This document shows positions 45,003 through 55,400 of a stretch of 64,000 bases of DNA, one piece after another (within the stretch, counting starts at the first letter, position 1; each line of letters opens with the position of its first letter). Under the pieces are notes generated by a model that was given only the letters and a program-made list of their open reading frames with translations, did not search any database and was not told where the DNA came from. The stretch comes from Cryptomeria japonica (Eukaryota; Streptophyta; Pinopsida; Cupressales; Cupressaceae), in assembly GCF_030272615.1 (NCBI RefSeq), contig NC_081415.1:623473740-623537739 (forward strand). The letters are read 5' to 3'. A program made the position numbers and the translations under genes.

Positions 45003-46619
45003 GAAGAATTAGTATGACCCTCATTAAAGAAGTCACCCAAATTATGCTCCATCTCCTCAGTAATTAAACCTTAGGAAGCCTTTACTCTAATGCTTATTCT
45101 AACAAGGATAGTGTAGGTAGAACTAATAGTGGCGAAACTCATGCACTAGAAGGAAAATTTGAAATTTTGAATTTGAATTTTGCATAATAGGAACAAAGTG
45201 TACAAAAATTGAATAATGCAAAATTTAAGAAAATAATGATTAAACAATTTGAACTTTGTTGAAAAAAGAAAATGACACAATTTACAACAATTATTTTATG
45301 ATAAATTAAAGGAAATTGGAATTTAAAATTAGGGCCAATGGGATACCACTTAATTTTAAAATTGATAAAATTAGAATTTTTAAAATCAGGGCAGATTATA
45401 ACTAACCCCTTAATTTTAAAAATTTCTTGAAATTTGAAATGTTGAATTTGAAAGCTATTTTTTATTTTAGAGGGATTAAAAATCGATAAAATCAGCCAAT
45501 TTTCTAGATTTAAGCTATTAAATATGGTCATATCAGTCTCCCAAAATTTCGAGAAAATGGTCAAGGACCATGTTGAAAGTGCACACCGTCTAACCAACTA
45601 TTTTCTAAATTTTGAGGGATGAAAGTTACGATGATTTTAATGCTAACCCCCCAAAATTGGTGGATTTTACGATATCTAGATAAGAAAAATGAAGGTTTGA
45701 ATGTGAAAATAGGACCATTTTAGGGTTTTCAAAAAAAAAATGAATTGAATTGCAAATTTGAAAAGGGTCAAACCTAATGGATAGGGACACCTTGAAAAAA
45801 GTTTAGAAAACTGAAATTGATTGAAATTTGTACAAAATCCAATTTAATTTGAAAATTAGGGTTTTAGGACCTAACCACTTAATTTTTTTTGTATTAAGTA
45901 TCATAGAATCACAAAGCTCATTTTTTGCTCATTCGAGCATCCACGTTACAAACTTATTACAAATACCAGCTCCTTTTGAGCAAACTTATTACAAATACTA
46001 GCTCCTTTAGAGCACCAAACTAGAAACAACAATTGGACAACCAAGGGTCACAACTTAGAAATCCACTTTAAACAACAATGGAAGACCAAGAGTCACAACT
46101 TAGAATTCTACACAAAGGTGTCCCTCATGGGAGTTGAACTTGGGTCTCCACATTGAGAACTCAATACTTTAACCAACTAAGCTCAACCCCTTGGACCTAA
46201 CCACTTCATTTTTGAAATTTTGAACTTTGAAAAAGGAGGGAAATTGAAAATTTGAATTTTAGGGAAGAGGATAAGTCTAAAAACAGTCACAAATCTGAAA
46301 ATTAAATGGAAATTCAATTTTTGCACAATGTTAACATGATTTTTGAAAATTAGGGTTTTGACAATTAACCTCTTAATTTTATGAATTTGATTTGCAAATT
46401 GATTTGGACAATGAAGAAATTGAGTTTGACAAACAAAACAATTTTTAGATCTAAGACAATAGCAAGCAATTTTTACAAAACACATGTTCAATTTAAATTT
46501 TAGAAACTAGGGGTTTGAATGAATTAACCACTAAGTTTGTAGAAAAATGAAACTTGCAAGTGAAAAATATGCAATGATTTTCAGAATAAAGAATGCTTCA
46601 GGTTAGGTTCACCAAAATA
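45003..46619 (-). other. gag start and 5' leader of the TAT-like element
   Basis: The gag start codon lies at 45050-45052 (M-E-H-N-L-G-D-F-F-N-E-G, minus strand). Upstream to 46619 is a long AT-rich leader without frames, interrupted by a SINE. After the LTR end at 46620 the minus strand reads TTTTGGTGAACC, a possible but unproven primer-binding site. Confidence 0.6.
45881..46192 (-). mobile_element. tRNA-derived SINE (about 310 bp) with target duplication
   Basis: On the minus strand the 5' end holds RNA polymerase III boxes: A-like GAGCTTAGTTGG (46173-46184) and B GTTCAACTC (46131-46139), at tRNA-like spacing. The body contains two internal duplications (TCACAACTTAGAA twice; TTATTACAAATAC twice) and ends in a short A-rich tail. 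The flanks repeat GGACCTAACCACTT(A/C)ATTTTT at 45867-45887 and 46193-46213, 20 of 21 bases alike. This is a clean target-primed insertion. Confidence 0.92.
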
Positions 46620-46884
46620 TGATGTGGGGAAAAGTGAATGATGGAGAGATCAAGAGGAAAGCTTTTCTTCCCTGCGAGGAGAGATGAAAGTTTCACTGCG
46701 GATTTCCCTTCAAATACTTTATCCACATTACATTAAAAGAGGGTGGAAATTCACTAGATCCAATCTGTTAGGGAAGAGATTGAATACTAAATGAATTGAT
46801 AATGGTGTTAAACTAACAAGCTAACCCCTCTTTTAGAATGAAAAATGGTTGAAAAAGTAGCACAAAACTAATTATAACTTGATT
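46620..46884 (-). repeat. truncated 5' LTR of the TAT-like element
   Basis: Matches the last 265 bp of the 3' LTR at 34588-34855 (TGATGYGGGGAAAAGTGAAT at the plus-strand start). Homology stops abruptly after ATTATAACTTG. The next sequence, ATTCAACACCCCCCTCTC, resembles text found in copia LTRs. Confidence 0.88.
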
Positions 46885-47019
46885 CAACACCCCCCTCTCT
46901 CAGTTGTTCACCAATTATTCTAACAGAACTTGACTTTTAAATTTGACAATTTTAAGAAATCATTCGATAAATATTTATTTTAATATTTGCATTGTTATAT
47001 TATGTTCAAGACCCGAGCT
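46885..47019. other. junction segment, unassigned
   Basis: A short stretch after the broken LTR, with CACCCCCCTCTCTCAG; possibly a copia LTR scrap. Confidence 0.35.
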
Positions 47020-47720
47020 CATTAAGATCTTAATATTTCAATCTGAAGTGTTTGATTAAACTCTAACATGCCAAAACTAGTAAAAGTGGAACCATTTTTA
47101 TATGCTCATAATGAGTAAATCTGCAGTATGATCATGTTTCTAAAGTGAACAACCAGTATTTTAAAATTTGAATAGCTATTTTTGCTAATGTAAACCATCC
47201 TAGACAACTAACAATTATGTTTCACGATGTGTTTTCTAACAAGGCATATGGGTTAGAAACTTTATTTTTTTATGCTTATCCTATTTTTGGTATAGCAACT
47301 AGTGCATCTAATTCCACCCCTAGTTTTAACATAGTTACATCATCTACCATTTAATTCAACCATCGCTACTCATCCCATATTTTATCAATTATCCATTTTC
47401 AACTTTCCTTCACTTTATTATTTTTCATCTAGCTACACCCCTTCATTCTAGAAAACCTTTATGTTTGTTTTATTCAACACTACTAGACATGTTATATCAC
47501 TTAACCAAGCTACTTTCATTGGAAACACTATTTCCTATATTCTAAATACCCTCAATTATCTTATTTATTCAATTTCATTATCCCAATTCATTATTCCATC
47601 CACCCCTCAAACCTTGTTACTCACCATACCATCTACTAATCTAGATGCATTCTCTCAAACAAATAGATCAAGTAGAAAATATATTAGATGTGTAGAGACA
47701 AATGTACATGATACTATTTA
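47020..47720 (+). repeat. unclassified dispersed repeat copy B (uninterrupted)
   Basis: Co-linear with 14140-14671 plus 18375-18640. It contains the empty site TTATATCACTTAACCAAGC (about 47492-47510) corresponding to the insertion point of the 3.7 kb element in copy A. An 86-codon frame (47461-47721) is Ser/Thr-rich and partly conserved as protein with copy A (P-S-T-N-L-D-A-F-S against P-S-S-T-P-N-A-L-S). The family is unknown. Confidence 0.7.
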
Positions 47721-48271
47721 ATTTGTGGATGCTAGACATATATCACTATACTTGATATCATTATGTTTTCATTCCTCCTAGTTATTTTAACACCTTCTCC
47801 TTTAATGTATTTTTGAAAAGTTGACCCTCACAATTATTTTAAATCTTGTAAGTAGATACATGTGTAAAATATATTCACGAGGATGAATTCTTACCAAATA
47901 TAGTTTTATTCACATTGAAAAATTATTTTATTGAGTGGTTATTCTCACTTCCTCAAGGATATATGGGTTTTCTAACAATTATTGGGGGCCAAAAAGTTGT
48001 CATAACTACTTTTTGGTCCGTTCAAGATATAACACTAGTGTTTTAGTGATTAACCTTAGGTTGATAACTATTATATCATAACATGAGTGAAATATAATGC
48101 ACTAAAATTATGACTATCAATTGATAAATAGAAAATAAAATCCTAGCCTATGTACTCAAACTAATATTTTAAATTTATCCATGGCTTATAATTGGAATCA
48201 GAAACCAAGTTCAAGTGCATTCCTAATTCAAAAGTTAAACACTAAAGGGTTTATGATTCCTTTCTTGCAAT
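47721..48271. other. AT-rich spacer
   Basis: No gene or repeat could be supported. GCAAT at 48267-48271, next to the copia LTR, would be its target duplication, but the partner is missing. Confidence 0.45.
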
Positions 48272-48576
48272 TGTTGAGAAACAAGGTGAAGAAAGCTTGA
48301 AATACTAACTTTCTTATGTGATTACAAATCTAAAAAAGATTACTAAATATGAAATGAATATGTAGTTGCACCATTTAACATAAATATAAAATGAACCATA
48401 CCAAAAGAGACACCAAATTTATGTCAAGAAACCCTTTCGAGAAAAAAAAAATCCACTAGAGAATGAGGGCAAGTATATTATTATTCCTCAAAAGAGAGAA
48501 CACCATAATAATATAATTCACTACGCTTGACCAAAAAATCCTTTAAATACTTGGAAACAATGAGCAACTAATGGGA

Positions 48577-48645
48577 GATGGCCCTTTGGTGAAATGGTGG
48601 GGCTTCTTGCATGTACTACCTACAACCTAGGTTTAAACCTCATCG
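48577..48645 (+). promoter_or_regulatory. tRNA-like module 1 (Pol III boxes)
   Basis: A box TGGTGAAATGG at 48587-48597 fits the consensus TRGYNNANNGG fully. B box GTTTAAACC at 48631-48639 differs from GWTCRANNC at one base. The spacing of 33 bp is normal for tRNA promoters. Confidence 0.75.
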
Positions 48646-48686
48646 GTTCATCTCTACTGTGTTAATAATGGAGCATGATTTAACAT

Positions 48687-48752
48687 GGGGAGAACCTTGG
48701 AGAAATGGTAGGTCTTCTTGCTTGTAGATCCTATACCCATGGTTCAAATCAT
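48687..48752 (+). promoter_or_regulatory. tRNA-like module 2 (Pol III boxes)
   Basis: A box TGGAGAAATGG at 48698-48708 (one mismatch) and B box GTTCAAATC at 48742-48750 (full match), both exactly 111 bp after module 1. The sequence between the boxes (GGTCTTCTTGCTTGTA) is clearly related to module 1. Confidence 0.75.
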
Positions 48753-50222
48753 AAAAAAAATTAATTTTAAAATGAGCGGAAGTGGTAGAGGTGGGAGTGG
48801 AGTCCCTAGGGTTTCTTGAGGGGAGGAGGATGGAAACAAAGAATCTAAAGATTATGCATACGGTGAGGCATGGATTGCAGTAGGGATTCATGGAGAATTG
48901 GTCTATGGTGCCTATGTCATGTTGAGGGTGGTCCGGAAGCCCCTCCCTTTTGTTTGGTCACTGGCTTTGGTGCTTTCTCCTTTGGGTTCTATGGAGGTTT
49001 TTGATGTTCTCCCCTTCGGTCTTGGATTTAAAATTTCTTTTTGTTGTGCGTTGGGGGAAGGGTTTCTTTCTTTGGAGGCTCTGTGGCAGAGAAGTGGAAG
49101 TTTTTTATTTTGAAGGCTTCTCGTGCTTTCTTCCCTGCTTTTGAGGATCTATCTTGGGTTTGGGCTACCTATGCTCTCGGTTGTATGTTTTGTGGCAACA
49201 TTTTGATGGGGACCCCTATTGGGAGCTTTGATGCTTCTTTGGGCCAATCTTTGGTGGTGAACCTGTTCCCTTTTTTATGGTGATAGGGTTGGGCCAATCT
49301 TATTGAAGCCTTTCAAAACCCTTTGGTCCCAGATTGTGATTGTATATTTATCAGCAATAGTCTGGTGCTTATGACTATGAGATCTTTGATCCATCTCAAT
49401 GTTTAGGATATGAGTGCCTAGAAAAACCCTTGGTATCTGGTGAAGGTTAAGGGAGCCTTGATAAAACCCTTGTGCTAGTGAAAGGCTTTGGGCTTCTTCC
49501 TTTTCATCAAGGTACTTTTTTATTTCTTTGTTGCTAGATTGAGTTTGGGTTTTTGTTTATCCTTGATGTATTTTATTGCAACTGTTTGTTTTCAGTTTCA
49601 AATCTCTGTAAAATTTGAGGGTTTCGGGTCCCTTCAAAACCTATTGTAAGGAGTTTTTGGTCCCCTCAAAACCTGTTTTATCCTTAATCAAAAACAATGA
49701 GCAACTAATCAATTAAAAACTATACCTTGCCTCCAATTTATAGACAAATGGGAGAGGAAAAACCACTTCTATTTTACCAAAACAAGGGACCAAAACTACT
49801 AGCAAAAACACATGCCTTGGAGAATGAATAGACAATAGACATAATAAAATAATAAATAACTCTTCAAGTAACTTTCCATGGGTGCCAAACTTGATGACAA
49901 TTACTCTTTACACATTTTGAGTGCTCTATAGCTTTCAGTGATTGTTAAGATCCCCAAATGGAGACTTTTTCTCCTCCCAAACTTGGTCTACTTATGCATG
50001 ACCCTTCCTATCTCATTATGGACATGGGAAGGAATGAATTTTATCCATTATGATTCATATTTATCACCTCTTCATTTTAAACTCTTGAAAATGCAATTAA
50101 AAATAGCCTTAAAGTACAAATATTTAATATTTTTCTCACATGTTCTAGGGAACAACGTCCAAAAAACATGGAGACATATCAATGGCTTAGGATTGTAAGG
50201 TTAGTGTCACCTTATCCTAACA

Positions 50223-51115
50223 TTCTCCCACTTGACATTATACATTGCAATTGCATCCAAGAGATGTATTAAAACATTATCAATTACAATGATCAAGGCC
50301 CATGGCCTTCCAGTACCAAGACAAATTTTATGTGGTCATTTGCTTCATAAGAGAATTTGCAACAATATCCAAAGTGCCAATTTTTTCTTTCAAGATCTTA
50401 CCATTATAAACCATTTCTTAGACAAAGTGAAACTAAACATCAACATGCTTAGTACAAACATAATACATAGGATTCTTGACCAAACATATAGTACTCTGAC
50501 TATCACATTCGATTGTCACAGTCTTGCAATCAAAACTGATGCCATTACCAAGACTTTGTAGCAATACTTCCTCCTTGGTTGCATGAGTAGAAACCATATA
50601 CTATACTTTAGTGATGGATAAATAAATTATGGGTTGCCTCTTACTCATCCAAATCACTAGTTCTCCAAGCAAAGTAAATACATAGCCACTAGTGGAGCTT
50701 TATCTGTCCACCTCTCCTACCTAGTCTGTATCAATAAATCCCTATATGTCCAATTACCTAGAAACATCATTAGTACCATGATAAAACAAATAGTAATCAA
50801 AATTACTCATAAATTTCTGAGCACCCACATAACAAAATTTTGATTCGCTTTACAAAGATTATCTAAATAAACCTTCTGAGAACTCCCACTACTTGGGCTA
50901 TATCGGGTCTAGTGCACAACAATGCATACAAGAAAATCCTAGCTATACTAGCATAAGAAACCTTAGACATAACCTCATAATCATTATTAGAACTTGGAAA
51001 CATGTCTAAAATCAATTTAATACTAATTAGAAAATAAATATTAACTAGATTATAATCATACATATTAAACCACTATAAAATAGTATCAAATTTTACAACG
51101 TACTTACTCTTACTT
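50223..51115 (-). pseudogene. copia RT C-terminus and RNase H fragment
   Basis: The minus strand reads M-S-K-V-S-Y-A-S-I-A, C-T-R-P-D-I-A-Q-V-V-G-V (end of copia RT), then V-I-W-M-S-K-R-Q-P, S-T-H-A-T-K-E-E (RNase H), C-D-S-Q-S-T-I-C-L-V-K-N-P-M and T-K-H-V-D-V, with stops between. It is truncated upstream at about 51115, so RT catalytic residues, integrase and gag are missing. The 3' end runs into the purine tract and LTR at 50222. Confidence 0.9.
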
Positions 51116-52108
51116 GGTCCTAGTTTGCCTATTGTGGGGATATCTATGTTATGGGTTCCTTTGGTGTGGGAAAAGAAATTTCTTTTCCACTGTTTCTTTT
51201 GTTCCTAGTGGGTTCTCATGGTGACTTTTCTTCCCTACTTTTTTCTATTAGGGAAGGACTTTTTTGGGTTTCTTTACCATTGGTTTTTACGGCTTGCTTT
51301 GCATTCCATTCCCCCGTTCTAGATTGGTCTACTTTGGGGGATCCTCTCCCTTAAGAGTTTGAGTTTCACCTCTTCTGGTCTTTTGTGGTTGGTTTCTCTG
51401 TACCTATCGTGTTGAGGGGTGGGTAAAGAAACTCCTGTCATTCGAGTCGGTGAAGTGTTTCTTACAGGTGCTTTTCATTAATAATCCTCTTCTTTCTTGT
51501 AACGGGTTGTGGTGCTACACCTCCTGGTGCTGGGTTCATTGTGTGTAGCGTGACCTCCCATGGCTCTAATATCATGAGTCCCTTCGATGAGGCAGTGCTT
51601 GATGTTGGGATTCCCTCCTATAGGATCGTTGTTTTGCCCACTCTCCTTCACACCTACAACTACTGTGGTTTTGCATGGAACCTGTGTGTCCTTTGGTGGC
51701 TAAATTTATAGTTTGGGACTTTCCATTTTGGAGCTTATATTTTCATCGAGGTCTAGATACAATTGGTTAGTACGCACTTCTCTCCCTCTCTGCAATTTAT
51801 AATGTTTTGCGTGTGCTCTATTGTGGAATGCTCTATTTCTTATGAGATATTAGGGAGCAGCGGTTTCAGCGATTGGAGAGTATTTGGTTGTGCCCTCTTT
51901 TTCTTTCAGGCTATTTTTTGATTCACTTCTCTCACTCACTGGTGGAGGTATTTGGCACTACTTTGGATTCCTCTGCCCCATTTTTTCTATTCTTATTGAG
52001 GTGGTACTTTGTGCTATTATGGGTAGTTCTCCTATGTACTGTGAATAAACAGGAAAAATGTCTCTAGATAAAAAGAAAAATAAAACCAATAAAGACATAG
52101 TTAAAAAG
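51116..52108. other. unclassified G+T-rich segment, about 1 kb
   Basis: Composition is distinctly T- and G-rich on the plus strand (TTTGGTGG, TTTGGGTT, CTTTCC words), unlike the flanks. It ends AATAAACAGG...GATAAAAAGAAAAATAAAA, which looks like a polyadenylated 3' end. The style is like the body of the retroposon at 48573-49691, but I could not align the two. Frames are short and unrecognised. It abuts truncated copia sequence on both sides, and no clear target duplication was found. Confidence 0.45.
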
Positions 52109-52454
52109 TGTTGATGCACTCAGGAGGCTGTGTTGCAAGTCAAAAACACAAACCCTTCACCAAAAAATGAGAATAAACCATAAGATATTTCATCAGTCAA
52201 TGTTCATAATGCATTGATGAGAATGAGACATTTACAAATGTACAAACTCCATTTTTATAAAGCATAATTTGAGAAAGTAGTGTAGAGACAACAAGGACAA
52301 ATGTCCCAATGCGGAAAAAAAGTAGGTATAAAAAATAAAGCACATAAAATGGTATAGCTAACCTGGTAGCTAATATACAACTATATATCTAAAAGATTAC
52401 ATATCCCTAAGTAAACTTAAGAAATTGTGTACAACCTAAATGCATAGACCAACA
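52109..52454 (-). repeat. 3' LTR of the third copia element (about 346 bp)
   Basis: The minus strand begins TGTTGGTCTATGC after the purine tract TTAAGGAGG and ends GCATCAACA, with inverted TGTTG/CAACA ends. There is no second LTR to compare. Confidence 0.7.
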
Positions 52455-52885
52455 CCTCCTTAAGTGCAACTTAGGGAAAAGATGTAAGAGATGCAATTAA
52501 TGAATTGAAAAGAAATATGACAAGCTTTATGTGTCCCAACCACATCACCATAATAGGTACCCATGTACAACTACAATGCAATGAAATACAAATATCTCAT
52601 AATTAGAGAAAAGGACAAAAGCCCCATGGGACAAAACTCCTCTCCAAAAGAGTGAACAAACAAATGATGAAAAAGAAAAAATGAAAGGAAGGAGGACTCC
52701 TCAAGACCCCCCAAGGACTACTTCCTTCAACCCTAATATTGATCACAATAAGAGATAGCAAGGAAATGCCAAAGTTTTAGTGAAGATATTTGGAACCTAC
52801 TGGTCCGTGAGAAAATACTTCAAGGAAATAAAACCATCATGAATGTGCTTAGTGTGTGATGCTCAACTAGGCTGCAAGAAATATG
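52455..52885 (-). pseudogene. copia RNase H C-terminus and 3' non-coding
   Basis: The minus strand reads F-L-A-A at the insertion point, then I-H-D-G-F-I-S-L-K-Y-F-L-T-D-Q and, after a TAG, V-P-N-I-F-T-K-T-L. The I-F-T-K motif is the normal end of copia polyproteins. The rest to 52455 is non-coding. Confidence 0.82.
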
Positions 52886-54311
52886 TATTTGCTGCAGGAG
52901 CACCAGGACGTGTGTCTACTTCATGTTTTCATGTGTCTACATCATTTTGATTCATATTTATGTTTAGGAATATAAGCTGCAACGTGTGTGTAGTATGTTC
53001 ATTCTTGACCTTTGGTGTGCAGGCAAGATCAATTTGTAAAAAGTTGTTTCAAGGTTACTCCAACCAACGGTTGGAGTAACCAGATTCTTGGTTGGTTGGT
53101 TTCTTGTATTCATTAAGGAAGTTGGAGGAGTTCCTTGGCATGATATAAGCTTGGAGGAATGACGCCTTCCAGTTATAGAAGTCAGAGAGATGATTTTGAA
53201 TGAAATTATTGTCTTCAAACAAAACGATTACTGAGATTTTTTGCATTTTCCTTGAGTTTCCCGTTCTTGCATGATTTCTTGTGAATGGTGGGCATAAGTT
53301 AAGCATTTGAAAAGTTGTAGCAGAGGTTCACCGATCATTTGGAGTTATTTTGAGGTCTTGAAACATTCAGGTTTAAGAGAAAGAGGATTTCCATCCCACT
53401 GGCCTGGTAAAACTCTCAAATCAAGGGTTTGGATGCAAACAGTGGCACAAACCAACATCTCTCAATTGGATCACATTGAAACCTGGGAGTATGTTTATTT
53501 GGAATGTATTTTATCTATTCTTGGTGGCTATGAAGATAGGAAGTGTCATTTGACTTTCCTAAGATGATTCCCTAAGCTTGACATCGGTCATGTGGCAAGC
53601 TTGAGCAGTAGGAAAAGAAGGTAGATTGGTGGATGGTCAGACTAGGCATGAAATGGCTCCTTGGGTAGGTGCAGACCCTTGAAAAGTGTCATTATTTCAT
53701 TCTTTTATGACTGGTGAAGATTTTGAGAACCTAAACCCTAATATTGGCTAGAAGAGGCAAAATAGGGTCAATAGGGTTTGACCATTCATAGTCAAAACTG
53801 AGATGCAGATGTTTGGAATCTTGTAGAAGACCCAAAAGGGTATCCAAATATTAAATTTATTCAAGGGGTTGTTAGGGTAGGTTCTGAGACAAATCAAGAA
53901 AACTAAGATTGGAGGGCTAATTGCTTGTAGCCCTACTTCCTAGGTGTAAAAGGGGAAACATTACAAAATGCTAATAAACACCCATCTGAGGGGTCAAGAT
54001 TTATGAAAATAGCATATAACACATGTGTAAACATTCACATAGGCCAAATTCCACCTTGTGAGTAAATATATTATTTCTTGGGGTGTGGGGTTGTTAGGTG
54101 TCTTTGGTTGAAGGGTTGGAACCTAAGGGGTAAGAGACTCATTGTCAATTATGAGTTGTCCTGAGTGGAGAGGTCCTTGGGAAGGATCTAGGGTAGGATC
54201 TAATAACCTTGGGAAGGTTGAGGATATTTGTCCATTGGGTGACACCTATTGGAGACCCTTATTGAGAAAAAACCAAAGAAAGTGATTGAACATTCCATAC
54301 CATCTGCATCA
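52886..54311 (+). repeat. 5' LTR of chromovirus G
   Basis: Co-linear with 60577-62031, more diverged and with indels (for example a 25-bp-scale difference near 53060-53110). Ends CCATCTGCATCA. Confidence 0.93.
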
Positions 54312-54314
54312 TAT

Positions 54315-54328
54315 TGGTATCAGAGCTA
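54315..54328 (+). other. primer-binding site of chromovirus G
   Basis: TGGTATCAGAGCTA, three bases after the LTR; initiator-Met type. Confidence 0.92.
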
Positions 54329-54349
54329 TACCAAAGGTGGAATAGTGTA

Positions 54350-55400
54350 TGTCAGACTCAAAATTGGGAGAAGAGGCCACTACAATTCCTCCTAAGGTGA
54401 TGAACTTAGAGGCCATCAAGAAGATGGTAGAGGAGTTTCTAGAAGAGAAACTCAAAGAGACCGGACAGTCCAAGGGAAAGGACAAAATTGGTGATGATGA
54501 ATTAGAAGAAGAGAGTTAAGAGTAGGATGCCATCCCTTCGAATATGGCACTTGATTAAAAGATGTTTTTTAGATGCCCTGAAATCAGTAAACAGGGATAA
54601 TGTGGAAAGTTTACCTATCTATGGCAGTAGACTGAATGGAGAAGAAGTACTTGAATGGATAGAAGCACTCAATAATTATTTTGAGTACAAAGAGGTCCCA
54701 GAGGAGAAAAGAGTGAGTTTGGAAAAGTCTAGACTTAAGGGGTCTACCTTGTTGTGGTGGACAGTGTTGCAGGAAGAAAGAGTGAACTTAGGGAAGAAGA
54801 AGATATCCTCTTGGGAGAGAATGAAGAACAAAATTAAACACCAATTCCTAACAATAGACTATGAGGTTCAGATGTATAAGAAGTTGCAAAAGCTTAGACA
54901 GAGGGAGATGGATGTGAATACATATACTACAGAATTTCACATTTTAAGTCTTAGGTCCAACAAGCATGAAGAAGAGGTGGAGAAGGTGGGTAGATACCTG
55001 AATGGGTTAAGATAAAACATCCAAGATGATATCAACATCATGGCTCCGAACACTATACAGAAATGCTTTCAATTGGCATTGAGGGTGGAAGATAAGATTA
55101 GAACGAGAGGAGAACAAAATAATAAAGGAAGAGGTGGCAGAAATTTTAGAGGTAGAGGTGGCTTTGGAGGAAGGAATACTCCTTTTAGAAATGGTGACTC
55201 TAAACAACAAGAGTCTAATGGACAGTTCAATAATAAAAATGGAGGCTTCAGAGGAGGAAGAAGACCTTTTGGTAGGGGTGGGCAAGGTAACCAAGGCAGA
55301 GGACCTGGGGTTTTCATTGGTAAATGTTACAATTGCAACCAAGTGGGTCACACTATGAGTAGATGCCTGGAGAAAACTTCTAACTCACATGGATTGGAAA
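54350..55400 (+). pseudogene. chromovirus G gag (decayed)
   Basis: The start M-S-D-S-K-L-G-E-E at about 54350 parallels the intact gag at 22971. After stops near 54518 the gag core reads L-E-W-I-E-A-L-N-N-Y-F-E-Y-K, W-E-R-M-K-N-K-I-K-H-Q-F and Y-L-N-G-L-R. A TAA follows (Gln in the relative), then the Arg/Gly-rich stretch and the zinc knuckle C-Y-N-C-N-Q-V-G-H-T-M-S-R-C at about 55327-55370. Confidence 0.9.

Larger units (their letters stand above)
34588..46884 (-). mobile_element. TAT-like gypsy element with gag-PR only, host of two nested insertions
   Basis: Minus-strand order: 5' LTR remnant (46884-46620), leader (46619-45053), gag and protease (45052 to 37124, interrupted at 40013-45002), a further ORF (36982-36611), polypurine tract and 3' LTR (35815-34588). 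No RT, RNase H or integrase motif lies between protease and the 3' LTR, about 1.3 kb away, so the element was already defective or non-autonomous. Without the nested element it is about 7.3 kb. The 5' LTR is cut short at 46884, so no target duplication can be tested. Confidence 0.85.
48573..49691 (+). mobile_element. 1.1 kb retroposon with a dimeric tRNA-like head and 18-bp TSD
   Basis: AAACAATGAGCAACTAAT occurs exactly at 48555-48572 and 49692-49709, so the 1,119 bp between arrived as one unit. It begins with two tandem tRNA-like modules 111 bp apart, each with Pol III A and B boxes. An A run and a 900-bp body with a much higher G+T content than its surroundings follow. It ends TTTTATCCTTAATCAAAA without a long poly(A). 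Short frames exist (48898-49113, 49041-49283), but none looks like a transposon protein. It is far longer than ordinary plant SINEs. I do not know a family of this structure. Confidence 0.82.
48272..50222 (-). repeat. 3' LTR of a second copia element, split by a retroposon
   Basis: The minus strand starts TGTTAGGATAAGGTGAC right after a purine tract (AAGTGGGAGAA) and ends TTTCTCAACA at 48272. Without the 1.1 kb insert it is about 814 bp. It contains CTATAAATTGGAGG (TATA) and TTTCTTGACATAAATTTGG, text typical of copia LTR U5 regions. It is continuous with copia pol sequence on its 5' side. Confidence 0.85.

Noticed and set aside
40008-45007. Matching target-site duplication for the protease-only element
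   Set aside because: ACTAT on the left and GAAGA on the right do not match at the boundaries chosen, so no duplication is claimed.
45139-45597. 152-codon minus-strand frame in the TAT-like leader
   Set aside because: Composition-driven AT-rich frame (F, N, I, K) in a non-coding leader; no domain.
46131-46192. Possible tRNA gene on the minus strand
   Set aside because: It has A and B boxes but no convincing cloverleaf acceptor pairing, and it continues into a 310-bp body with a tail and target duplication, so it is a SINE head.
48898-49283. Two overlapping frames in the 1.1 kb retroposon as protein genes
   Set aside because: Short, low-complexity (Phe/Leu/Gly-rich) and without homology that I can recognise; a composition effect is more likely.
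51050-52100. Target duplication around the G+T-rich segment (ATTAAACCACTATAAAATAG against ATAAAACCAATAAAGACATAG)
   Set aside because: Needs gaps and mismatches in A-rich sequence; not acceptable as evidence.
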